This document shows, piece by piece, positions 56,715 to 64,000 of a stretch of 64,000 nucleotides of DNA. A program made the position numbers and the translations under genes. The stretch is from Actinoplanes sp. M2I2 (lineage in GTDB: Bacteria > Actinomycetota > Actinomycetes > Mycobacteriales > Micromonosporaceae). Positions within the stretch are counted from its first letter, which is position 1. The number at the start of each line of letters is the position of its first letter. The notes beneath the pieces were generated by a model, which saw only the letters and a program-made list of their open reading frames with translations, was not told the origin of the DNA and did not search any database. Where the stretch lies: contig NZ_JALPVJ010000009.1 of assembly GCF_023544445.1 (NCBI RefSeq), positions 310,001-374,000 on the forward strand. The letters run 5' to 3'.

Positions 56715-58081
56715 CGTCGAGCGCCCACCTCGCCGACTTCGATCCGTCCCTGATCGCCGACCGGACGTATCTCACCCGGCGGCGATTCACGACGGTCGAC
56801 GCGCCGGCGGTGCTGTCGCTCACGATCGGCCTGCTGACCCTCTTCCCCGCCTATCTCATCGTCCCGGGCCTGACCGACCTCGGACGGCCCGCCCTGATCG
56901 GGGCCTTCCTGCTGGGCTGCTGGTGGCTGGTCGCCCGGCTGAGCCCGCGGCTGATGATGGTCGGCCCGCAGCCGGCCCGGTGGATCGCGCTGGTCTACGT
57001 CCTGTCGCTCCTGGTGTCGTACGCCGTCGGCTTCCTGCGGGGCTTGACGACGATGGAGATGAACTCGGCGGACCGGGCCATGCTGGGCGCCATCGCGTTC
57101 CTCGGCGTCATGCTGATCGCCGCCGACGGCATCCCGAACTGGGCCCGGCTGCAGGGGGTTCTGCGGGTCTTCGTCTGGTGCGCCTGCTTCATGGCCGTCA
57201 TCGGGCTGGTCCAGGCCCTGCTCTACATCGACCTCACGCAGCGGCTGATGATCCCCGGCCTGCAGCCCAAGGGCTGGATCGTCGGCCTGGAGCTGCGCGG
57301 CGGCGGCGTCCGGGTCGCCAGCACCGCGTTCCACTACATCGAGTTCAGCCTCATCATGGTGATGGCCCTGCCGTTCGCCATCCACTTCGCCCGCTTCGCG
57401 CCGACCCCGCGGCAACGGCACCTGTTCGCGGTGGCCGCGCTGCTGATCGCCGGCGCGGTACCGGTGACGATGTCCCGCACCGGCTTCCTGGCCCTCGGCG
57501 TCGTGCTGGCCGTGCTGGTCCCGGTGTGGGGGTGGCGGTTGCGCTACAACATGCTCGTCATCGGCACTGGTCTGCTGGTCGCGATGGCGGTGGCCAAGCC
57601 GAACGTGGCGTCGACGATCTCGGGCATCTTCCTCGACGCCGAGAACGACCCCAGCATCACCGCGCGGACCAAACGGTACGAGATGGTGGGCCACTACTTC
57701 TCGCAGACGCCGTGGCTGGGCCGGGGCACCGGCACCTGGGTCTCCCCCCAGTACCAGTACCTCGACAACCAGTGGCTGGGAACGGCCCTGTCCAACGGCG
57801 TGGTCGGGGTCGCCGCCCTGGCGACGTTGTACATCGGCGCTGTCTGGCTCGCCGGCCTGGCCCTGCGGCGCACCACCGTGGCCGCGGAGCGGCATCTCTG
57901 CGCCTGCCTGATCGCCGTGGCCCTGACCGGCATCCTGGCCAACGCCACCTTCGACGCCCTCGGCTTCAGCACGTACTCCACGGTGCTGGCGCTGATGCTC
58001 GGCCTGTGCGGGGCCGTCTGGCGCTTCACCCACCCGGCCCGAGCCGTCCGCACCTCGGCGCCGCTCCGGGCCGACCGATGA
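56711..58081 (+). CDS. O-antigen ligase/Wzy-like polymerase
   Basis: 456 aa with about ten to eleven transmembrane helices and a large loop between the later ones, the topology of the O-antigen ligase/Wzy family. The loop contains GRGTGTWVSPQYQYLDNQWLG, close to the family's conserved H/D-N-x-(Y/F/W)L-type motif, and the preceding MSRTGFLALGVV matches the SR-G block. It should polymerise or ligate lipid-linked repeat units outside the membrane. The start is TTG 56711, overlapping the stop of the Wzz-like gene (TTGA). Confidence 0.85.
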   Translation: MTSSAHLADFDPSLIADRTYLTRRRFTTVDAPAVLSLTIGLLTLFPAYLIVPGLTDLGRPALIGAFLLGCWWLVARLSPRLMMVGPQPARWIALVYVLSLLVSYAVGFLRGLTTMEMNSADRAMLGAIAFLGVMLIAADGIPNWARLQGVLRVFVWCACFMAVIGLVQALLYIDLTQRLMIPGLQPKGWIVGLELRGGGVRVASTAFHYIEFSLIMVMALPFAIHFARFAPTPRQRHLFAVAALLIAGAVPVTMSRTGFLALGVVLAVLVPVWGWRLRYNMLVIGTGLLVAMAVAKPNVASTISGIFLDAENDPSITARTKRYEMVGHYFSQTPWLGRGTGTWVSPQYQYLDNQWLGTALSNGVVGVAALATLYIGAVWLAGLALRRTTVAAERHLCACLIAVALTGILANATFDALGFSTYSTVLALMLGLCGAVWRFTHPARAVRTSAPLRADR

Positions 58082-58140
58082 CCGTGTTTCCTGCCCTTGG
58101 CCGCGCGGCCCCCGCCCGGCCGACCCGACGGAGGCCGACG

Positions 58141-59319
58141 ATGCGCATCCTCACCTGCCTGCACACCCTGGAGATCGGTGGCAGCCAGATCAACGCCATC
58201 GAGATCGCCGCGAGCGTGGCCCGGCACGGGCACGAGGTGATCATCTACGGCCCGGACGGCGAGCTGCGCCCGATGGTGGCCGGCCTGGGCCTGGAGTTCG
58301 TGCCGGCCCCGCCGAAGGGTGAACCGCCGTCCCGGCGCAACGTGGCTGCCATCGCCGAGGTCGTGCGCGGGCGCGACATCGACCTGGTCCACGCGTACGA
58401 GTGGGCACCCACCCTGGAATCGGCCTATGGCGCCTATCTGCGCGATGGGGTGCCGCTCGTCTCCACCGTCCTGTCCATGGAGGTGCCGGCCTGGGTGCCC
58501 AGGCACCTGCCGCTGATCGTGGGAACCCACGAGATCGCCGAGCGCGAGCGTGGCCTGCGTCCCGATGTCCACGTCATCGAGCCGCCCGTCGACACCGAGG
58601 CCAACGCCCCGGTCGCCGACAACCGGCAGGCCCGCAAGAACCTGGGCCTGGCCGACGACGAGATCGCCGTGGTGTCGGTGTCCCGGCTGGCCGCGGCGCT
58701 CAAGCTGGAAGGTCTGCTGGCTGCGACCCGCGCGGTGGGGGCGCTCGACCCGGCGTTGCGGGTCCGGCTCCTCATCGTCGGGGACGGCCCCTGCCGCGCC
58801 GAGATCCAGGCCGCCGCGGACGAGGTGAACGCCCATCGCGGCGCGGAGGTGGTGACGCTGACCGGGGCGATGCTCGATCCGCACGACGCGTACGCCGCCG
58901 CCGACCTCATGATCGGCATGGGCATGTCCGCGCTGCGCTCGATGTCCTTCGCCAAGCCCCTGATCGTGCAGGGTGAAGCCGGCTTCTGGCTCACGCTGAC
59001 GCCGGCAACGCTGCCGGTCTTCCTCGAGCAGGGCTTCTACGGCGTCGGCGACGGCTCGGACGGCACCCCGGCCGTGACCGCGGCGCTCGACGAGCTCAGC
59101 CGTGACCGGGCCCGCTGGGCCGGGCTGGGCGAGCTGGGCCGGTCGGTGGTCGTCGACCGGTTCAGCCTGGCAGCCGCGGCGCAGCGCCAACTCGACATCT
59201 ACACGGACGCTGTGCGCCGTCCCGCCGGCCGGCTCCGCCGAGCGGCGGCGCTGGCTCATCCGACGGCGCACCTGATCAATTTCAAAGCTCACCTGGCGCG
59301 TCAGCGCCGGGCGCGATAG
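58141..59319 (+). CDS. Family 4 glycosyltransferase
   Basis: 392 aa GT-B enzyme. The N-domain begins RILTCLHTLEIGGSQINAIEIA (acceptor loop GGSQ), and the C-domain has AVVSVSRLAAALKLEGLL, LLIVGDGPCRAEI and AYAAADLMIGMGMSALRSMSFAKPLIV, with the last glutamate of the usual EX7E motif replaced (GMSALRSMSF), so donor binding may differ. ATG 58141 is preferred since GGAGG lies 8 nt upstream; an in-frame ATG at 58078 overlaps the preceding stop (ATGA) and is the alternative. Confidence 0.88.
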   Translation: MRILTCLHTLEIGGSQINAIEIAASVARHGHEVIIYGPDGELRPMVAGLGLEFVPAPPKGEPPSRRNVAAIAEVVRGRDIDLVHAYEWAPTLESAYGAYLRDGVPLVSTVLSMEVPAWVPRHLPLIVGTHEIAERERGLRPDVHVIEPPVDTEANAPVADNRQARKNLGLADDEIAVVSVSRLAAALKLEGLLAATRAVGALDPALRVRLLIVGDGPCRAEIQAAADEVNAHRGAEVVTLTGAMLDPHDAYAAADLMIGMGMSALRSMSFAKPLIVQGEAGFWLTLTPATLPVFLEQGFYGVGDGSDGTPAVTAALDELSRDRARWAGLGELGRSVVVDRFSLAAAAQRQLDIYTDAVRRPAGRLRRAAALAHPTAHLINFKAHLARQRRAR

Positions 59320-59326
59320 GAACCTC

Positions 59327-60799
59327 ATGGCCACGGCTCACAAGGTCAAGCGGGCGCTCGCCTGGAGCACCGTCAACAACGTCGTCCTGCGCGTCAGCAA
59401 CCTGGCCGTGGGCATTCTGCTCGCCCGGCTCCTGTCGCCCGAGGAGTTCGGTGTCTTCGCGGTGGCGATGACGGCCCTCGCGATCGTCATGGCGCTCGCC
59501 GATCTGGGCATGAGCGCCGACATCGTCCGGCACGGCGTCCAGGGGCGAGCCGGCACGGTCACCACCATCTCGATGGTCACCAGCGCGCTGCTCACCGCCG
59601 GCATGTGGCTCGCCGCCGGTCCGGTGTCGGACGCCATGGGCAGCCCGCAGGCGGCGCCGGTCGTCCGGGTCATGTCGCTGACGCTGCTGCTCAGCGGCCT
59701 GTCGGTGGTGCCCTACGCGATCATGCAGAGGGAGTACCGGCAGTCGGCCCAGATGGGTCTCGACACGACCAGCTTCGTGCTCGGCACGGCCCTGACCGTC
59801 GGCTTCGTCCTGCTCGGCATGGGCGCGATGGCCCTGGCCCTGTCCCGGGTCATCGCCCAGGCGGTCGTGACGGTGTTCCAGTTCATCCTCACGCGCACCC
59901 GGCCGGTCTTCGGGTTCGACCGCGGCGTCACCGGTCAGCTTCTCGTCTTCGGGGTTCCGCTGGCCGCGGCCAACGTGCTGTCCTGGGTCGTCATGAACGC
60001 CGGGCACCTGACCGTGGGAGCCGTGGCCGGCACGGTGATGCTCGGTCTCTACACCCTCGCCTTCAACATCTCGACGTGGCCGATGAGCGCGCTCGGCATG
60101 GCCATCCGGGTCGTCGCGCTGCCCGCTTTCGCCGGCACCCGGGACGACGCCCGCCGAGCCGACGGGTTCGTGGCGGCCGCGGCCCTCACCTGGGGTGTGG
60201 CTCTGCTCGTCGGGGTGGGCCTGTCCGCGCTCGCCCCCGTGATCGTCCCTCTGCTGTACGGCGAACGCTGGTCACCGGCCGCCGCCGCCCTGGCCGGGCT
60301 GGCGGTCTTCGGCGCCCTCCGGGTGCTCTTCGACCTGATCGCGACGTTCCTCATCGCGGTCGGCGCTAGCCGCCCGGTCCTGGTCGTCCAGGCCGTCTGG
60401 CTCGTCGTCCTCCTGCCCGCGGTCATCGTCGGCCAGCGCGAGTTCGGACTGGCCGGCACCGGCTGGGCCCAGGTGATCGTCTGCGCGGTTCTGGTGCTGC
60501 CGCTCTACGCCGTCTTCCTGCGCCGCCATCACGTGCCGCTCGGCACCTTCGCCCTGCGCCTGCTGGCCCCCGCGCTGCTCGCCGTGCCCGCCGTCCTGGC
60601 CGGGCGATGGGCGGTCACCGTCGTTTCCGGCGCGTTCCCGCGTCTGCTGCTGGGCGGCGCCGTCACCGCGGCCGTCTACGTCGTCCCGTTGCTGCCGTGG
60701 CTGCGACGCCGGCTCGCCGAGTTGCGCGGGATCGCGAGCGACCCGGCGGTCACCACCGAGATCGACCAAGCGGCGCTCGCCGTCGCGGCGAAGGGTTGA
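59327..60799 (+). CDS. Wzx-like polysaccharide flippase
   Basis: 490 aa with about twelve to fourteen transmembrane helices, MOP superfamily. The N-terminus (VKRALAWSTVNNVVLRVSNLAVGILLARLLSPEEFGVFAVAMT) is the typical start of oligosaccharide flippases, followed by ADIVRHG-type and QREYRQSAQMGLDT blocks. It should turn lipid-linked repeat units across the membrane for the Wzy-like polymerase. AGGAA lies before ATG 59327, 7 bases after the GT4 gene. Confidence 0.92.
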   Translation: MATAHKVKRALAWSTVNNVVLRVSNLAVGILLARLLSPEEFGVFAVAMTALAIVMALADLGMSADIVRHGVQGRAGTVTTISMVTSALLTAGMWLAAGPVSDAMGSPQAAPVVRVMSLTLLLSGLSVVPYAIMQREYRQSAQMGLDTTSFVLGTALTVGFVLLGMGAMALALSRVIAQAVVTVFQFILTRTRPVFGFDRGVTGQLLVFGVPLAAANVLSWVVMNAGHLTVGAVAGTVMLGLYTLAFNISTWPMSALGMAIRVVALPAFAGTRDDARRADGFVAAAALTWGVALLVGVGLSALAPVIVPLLYGERWSPAAAALAGLAVFGALRVLFDLIATFLIAVGASRPVLVVQAVWLVVLLPAVIVGQREFGLAGTGWAQVIVCAVLVLPLYAVFLRRHHVPLGTFALRLLAPALLAVPAVLAGRWAVTVVSGAFPRLLLGGAVTAAVYVVPLLPWLRRRLAELRGIASDPAVTTEIDQAALAVAAKG

Positions 60800-60800
60800 G

Positions 60801-61901
60801 ATGAACAAGCTACGTGCCCGGACAGTTGTGGCGCCGCCGCGGAGCGAGGCGTCCACCCGCACGACGGCCCGGGTGTCGGTCGTGATCCCGACCTACAACT
60901 ACGGTCGGTTTCTGCCGTCGAGCGTCGGCAGTGTTCTCGCCCAGGAGGGCGTCGAGGTCGAGGTCGTCGTGGTCGACGACTGCTCCACCGACGACAGCCG
61001 CGCCGTGGCCCGGGAGCTGGCCCACGGCGACGATCGGGTGATCGTGGTGGAGAACCCGGCGAACCACGGGCCCTGCGCCGCCTTCAACGACGGGCTGGAG
61101 CGGGCCACCGGCGAGTTCGTCGTGCGCCTCGACGCCGACGACCTGCTGACGCCGGGCAGCCTCGCACGCGCCGTACGGGTCTTCGACACCTTCCCCGACG
61201 TCGGGCTCGTCTACGGCCATCCCGTCCACTTCCACAGCGACAACCCGCCGGCTGCGCGCACGGAGGCCACCGGCTGGACGGTGTGGGCCGGCGAGGACTG
61301 GCTCGCCGAGCGCTGCCGGACCGGCGTCAACTGCATCACCACACCCGAGGCGGTCGTGCGGGCGAGCGTCTACGCCGAGGTCGGCCCCTGGGACACCCGG
61401 ATGCGCTACGCGTGCGACATGGAGGCCTGGATGCGGGTGTCGGCAGTCGCCGACGTGGCCCGTATCGAGGGCGCCGACCAGGCCCTGCACCGCGAGCACT
61501 CGGCCAGCCTGAGCGTCAACGCCGGCTCGGGGCGCCTGCTCGACCTGCGCGAGAGGCGGGTCGCCTTCGACGCCGTCTTCGAGGGACCGGGCGGCAAGCT
61601 GGCGCAGGCCACGCAGCTGCACGAGCGGGCTCGGCGGGCTCTGGCCACCGAGGCCCTCGAGGCCTGCTATCACGCCTACGACCGCAGGCTCACCGGCGTC
61701 GAGCCGATCGACGAGTACGTGGCCTTCGCGCTCGAGACCTATCCGGCGGCGCGCGAGCTGAAGGACTGGCGGCGGCTCGAGGCCCGGCGGCGGCTCGGGC
61801 CTCGCCTGTCCCCCGTCGTGCCGACGTTCTTCGCCTGGGAGGTCTACCGGCGGCTGCGCAACGACGCGAACTACCGCCGGTGGATCGAGCGAGGGGTCTA
61901 G
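60801..61901 (+). CDS. Family 2 glycosyltransferase
   Basis: 366 aa. VSVVIPTYNYGRFLPSSVGSVLAQ, VVVDDCSTDDSRAVA and VRLDADDLLTPG (DXD) define the GT-A domain, with a conserved CDMEAWMRVS segment. The C-terminal 110 residues are helical and basic and may bind the membrane or the acceptor. GAAGGG lies 5 nt before ATG 60801, one base after the flippase stop. It is the last plus-strand gene of this run, overlapping the convergent GT4 gene by 4 bases. Confidence 0.92.
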   Translation: MNKLRARTVVAPPRSEASTRTTARVSVVIPTYNYGRFLPSSVGSVLAQEGVEVEVVVVDDCSTDDSRAVARELAHGDDRVIVVENPANHGPCAAFNDGLERATGEFVVRLDADDLLTPGSLARAVRVFDTFPDVGLVYGHPVHFHSDNPPAARTEATGWTVWAGEDWLAERCRTGVNCITTPEAVVRASVYAEVGPWDTRMRYACDMEAWMRVSAVADVARIEGADQALHREHSASLSVNAGSGRLLDLRERRVAFDAVFEGPGGKLAQATQLHERARRALATEALEACYHAYDRRLTGVEPIDEYVAFALETYPAARELKDWRRLEARRRLGPRLSPVVPTFFAWEVYRRLRNDANYRRWIERGV

Positions 61902-62962
61902 GACTTTCCCTGGAGCAGCGGCTGATAGAAGGCCGTCAGGTCTTCGCGCAGGTTGGCCGGTGAGTATCGGGAGAGCACCTGCCGCGACGCGATCTCGCCC
62001 TTCTTGGCCAGCAACGCGGCATCGGTGGCGCACGCGTCCTCGACGGCGCGGGCCAGGGCCAGCAGATCGCCGTCGGCCACCGGCGAGCAGTGCGCCGCGT
62101 CGAAGAACTCCCGGCCGGCCAGACCGGGATAGCCCACCACGTAGGACCCGCAGGCCATCGCCTCGGCCGGTGGCAATCCGAAGCCCTCACGGTCGCTGAA
62201 GCTGAGGAAGATGGCGCTGTCGCGCATGATGTCGGCGGTCTCGTTCTCGGTGCGGCCGCTGATCGCCGTCAGCTCCCAGTCGCGCAGCACCCCCCGCGAC
62301 CGCAGGATGTGCAGCAGCTGTTCACGCTCGGCCTGGCGGCGGTGCGGGACGTAGGCGATGCGGCGGCGGCGCGGGCCGGACGCCGGGAAGAACACCCGGT
62401 CGTCGATGACGTTGCGGGTCAGGTGCACCGGGATCTCGGGGAACGCGTACCGCAGCAGGTCGGCGTTGTCCTCGGAGACAGCCAGCACCGCGGACGGCCG
62501 TGGGCTCGCGTACGGCGCCCCGGCCGGTGTGGTGCCGTACGGAACCGCGTCGAACGTGTCGTAGGCCCGCTGGTTGAAGACCACGAGGCGTGGCTCGCCG
62601 GGCGCCCGGTGCAGCGTCGGGCCGTACCACTCGGGCACGACCAGCACGTCGCGCGGGCCGGGCGTCACGTCGGCGGCCGCCGCGACCGCGGTGTCGTTCG
62701 CGAACCAGGCGCATCGGAAGCCCGCCTTCTCGTGCACGACTGTCGCGGGCAATCCCAGCTCGTTGAGCAGGTCGACATGGCGATAGATGACACGTACGCC
62801 ACCGCTCGGAGCGCTGCCGTGCGGCGCCAGATAGTACGCAGTGGGCCGGGACGCGGTGGGCGCACCGGCGCGGAAGTCGGGAACCTGGCGGATCCGCAGA
62901 TCCGTGCTGCGCCGGTAGGCGGCGACGGCTCGGCGGATCGGCTCTGTTACGCGCTCCTTCAC
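61898..62962 (-). CDS. Family 4 glycosyltransferase
   Basis: 354 aa GT-B enzyme of the rhamnan/alpha-1,2-type GT4 group. GGVRVIYRHVDLLNELG is the N-domain acceptor block, RRRRIAYVPHRRQAEREQLL starts the C-domain, and SFSDREGFGLPPAEAMACGSYVVGYPG carries the EX7E donor motif. It is the only gene of this part read on the minus strand, divergent from the last GT4 gene. GTG 62962 has no ribosome site. Confidence 0.9.
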   Translation of the reverse strand: MKERVTEPIRRAVAAYRRSTDLRIRQVPDFRAGAPTASRPTAYYLAPHGSAPSGGVRVIYRHVDLLNELGLPATVVHEKAGFRCAWFANDTAVAAAADVTPGPRDVLVVPEWYGPTLHRAPGEPRLVVFNQRAYDTFDAVPYGTTPAGAPYASPRPSAVLAVSEDNADLLRYAFPEIPVHLTRNVIDDRVFFPASGPRRRRIAYVPHRRQAEREQLLHILRSRGVLRDWELTAISGRTENETADIMRDSAIFLSFSDREGFGLPPAEAMACGSYVVGYPGLAGREFFDAAHCSPVADGDLLALARAVEDACATDAALLAKKGEIASRQVLSRYSPANLREDLTAFYQPLLQGKS

Positions 62963-63097
62963 CTCAGGAGTAAAGCAATCGGCGCGGCCGGGTCACACCG
63001 TCCAAAGAGGCAGGAGGACCGGCCGGTCGGCGGGACCACCTCACGCGCCGCATCGCGGAGAATGCGGGGAGCCCACCGGAGAAGGAGAGACCGTCCG

Positions 63098-64000
63098 ATG
63101 GTCAGGCTGCTCTACAGCTTTCCGCACGTGCTCGATCGGCCCGGCATCGCGTTGACCGCGCTGAGCCAGATCCGTGGCGTCGCGGCCCTCGGCGCCGACG
63201 TCACGCTCTTCTGCGCGTCCGTGGGCTCGGCCGTTCTGCCGGCGAGCGTCCGGGTCCATGAGACGCTCGCCCTCGCGGGCCGGCGCATCCCGCACCGGGC
63301 CCTCGGCGTGCAGCGGGCGTACACGCTGCACGATCGCCTCACGGCCTGGTGGCTACGCGGGCATGCGGGTGACGTCGACGTGGTGCACGCCTGGCCGCGC
63401 GGTTGCCTGCATACGCTTCGGGCGGCCGCCGCCGCCGGGATCCCGGCACTGCGGGAGTCGCCGAACGCCCACACCGCCAGCGTCTTCCGCGAATCCGAGG
63501 CGGCCGTCCGGCACGCGGGGGTGAGACTTCGCGGCGACCACTCGCACGCGTCCGACCACGCCGTCCTGGACCGCGAGATCGCGGAGTACCTGAGCGCCAC
63601 CCGCGTGCTGGTGCCCTCGTCGTACGCGTGGCGGGAGTTCGTCCGCGAAGGCTTTCCCGAGGACCGTCTCCTCCGGCATCGTTACGGCTGCGACGTACAG
63701 GCCTTCGCGCCCAGACCGGCGCAGCGTCCGGCCGACCGGCCGTTCACCGCCGCCTTCGTCGGTCGCGGCGACGCCACCAAGGGCCTGCACGTGGCCCTGG
63801 CGGCCTGGCGGGCGGCCGGGCTCGACAACGCCGAACTGCTCGTCGCCGGACGCGTCGAGGACGACTACGCCGACGTTCTGCGCGACGGGCTGGCCGATCC
63901 GAGCGTGCGCGTTCTCGGCTTCGTGTCGGACGTGCCGTCGCTGCTGGCCCGGGCCGACGTCCTGCTGCTGCCGTCGTGGACCGAGGGCAGCGCCCTGGTC
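63098..64000 (+). CDS. Family 4 glycosyltransferase (partial, runs off the window)
   Basis: 301 codons are present and the frame is open at base 64000. ATG 63098 follows GAAGGAGAG. The N-domain starts VRLLYSFPHVLDRPGIALTALSQIRG; VVHAWPRGCLHTLRAAAAAG and VLVPSSYAWREFVREG lead to the C-domain with FVGRGDATKGLHVALAAW, ELLVAGRV and ADVLLLPSWTEGSALV, where the donor-binding EX7E motif begins (E in TEGSALV). It belongs to the same surface polysaccharide locus, which therefore continues beyond the window. Confidence 0.88.
   Translation, partial: MVRLLYSFPHVLDRPGIALTALSQIRGVAALGADVTLFCASVGSAVLPASVRVHETLALAGRRIPHRALGVQRAYTLHDRLTAWWLRGHAGDVDVVHAWPRGCLHTLRAAAAAGIPALRESPNAHTASVFRESEAAVRHAGVRLRGDHSHASDHAVLDREIAEYLSATRVLVPSSYAWREFVREGFPEDRLLRHRYGCDVQAFAPRPAQRPADRPFTAAFVGRGDATKGLHVALAAWRAAGLDNAELLVAGRVEDDYADVLRDGLADPSVRVLGFVSDVPSLLARADVLLLPSWTEGSALV

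Noticed and set aside
1..64000. Mobile elements, prophage, CRISPR arrays, tRNA or rRNA genes
   Set aside because: None seen: no transposase or integrase motif, no regularly spaced repeats, and no tRNA-like cloverleaf was noticed. A dedicated tRNA scan was not possible.

Overview
The window is chromosomal DNA of a very GC-rich actinobacterium, and a member of the Micromonosporaceae (Actinoplanes-like) is my best guess. The basis is third codon positions that are almost all G or C, frequent GTG/TTG starts, many ATGA/GTGA gene overlaps, repeated leaderless-promoter architecture, a SigB/F-type sigma factor, a c-di-AMP riboswitch ahead of an NlpC/P60 hydrolase, and a form I CO dehydrogenase operon. 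I saw no rRNA, tRNA, CRISPR array, transposase, integrase or replication origin. The genus is inference and rests on no search.

Layout. 1-10 kb holds housekeeping and regulatory genes: an inositol-monophosphatase family enzyme, a stress-type sigma factor convergent with an anti-sigma-like ATPase, a GH1 beta-glucosidase, an OmpR/histidine-kinase pair, an ACC deaminase behind its GntR regulator, a YbaB/EbfC protein and a LysR regulator. 10.1-18.4 kb is one compact minus-strand operon for aerobic CO oxidation, coxM-S-L, an XdhC-YHS fusion, coxD, a membrane-anchored coxG and coxE. The CoxL active site reads AYACSFR, the signature of true form I CO dehydrogenase. 18.3-18.8 kb is a large regulatory region holding the cox promoter, a 20-bp palindrome and a c-di-AMP riboswitch.

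18.8-41.6 kb is mixed metabolism: NlpC/P60, a MatB-like acyl-CoA synthetase with a TetR regulator, a secreted phytase-like esterase, a family 2 glycosyltransferase, an operon of a ThDP enzyme, an AlkZ-like DNA glycosylase and a P450, an alpha/beta hydrolase, a small acidic repeat protein behind a SigB-type promoter, a SulP-GH13-M24 operon, a HIRAN protein, a patatin and a ClpC that lacks its middle domain.

41.6 kb to the end is a cell-surface polysaccharide locus. The four rml genes (dTDP-rhamnose supply) fire divergently from overlapping promoters. A WbaP-type initiating transferase, WecG/TagA transferase, several GT2 and GT4 transferases, a Wzz-like protein, a Wzy/ligase-like protein, a flippase and two secreted DUF4082 proteins follow. 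Together they would build a rhamnose-containing polymer on a lipid carrier, flip it, polymerise it and modify it outside. An internally deleted rifampin monooxygenase (rox-like) gene lies inside this locus.

The observations most worth a second look are the tandemly copied terminator arm between the sigma and anti-sigma genes, the membrane-tethered CoxG and XdhC-YHS fusion, the M-domain-less ClpC, the ThDP/AlkZ-like/P450 operon, the rox deletion, and the recurrent TANNNT box 6-8 nt upstream of start codons.
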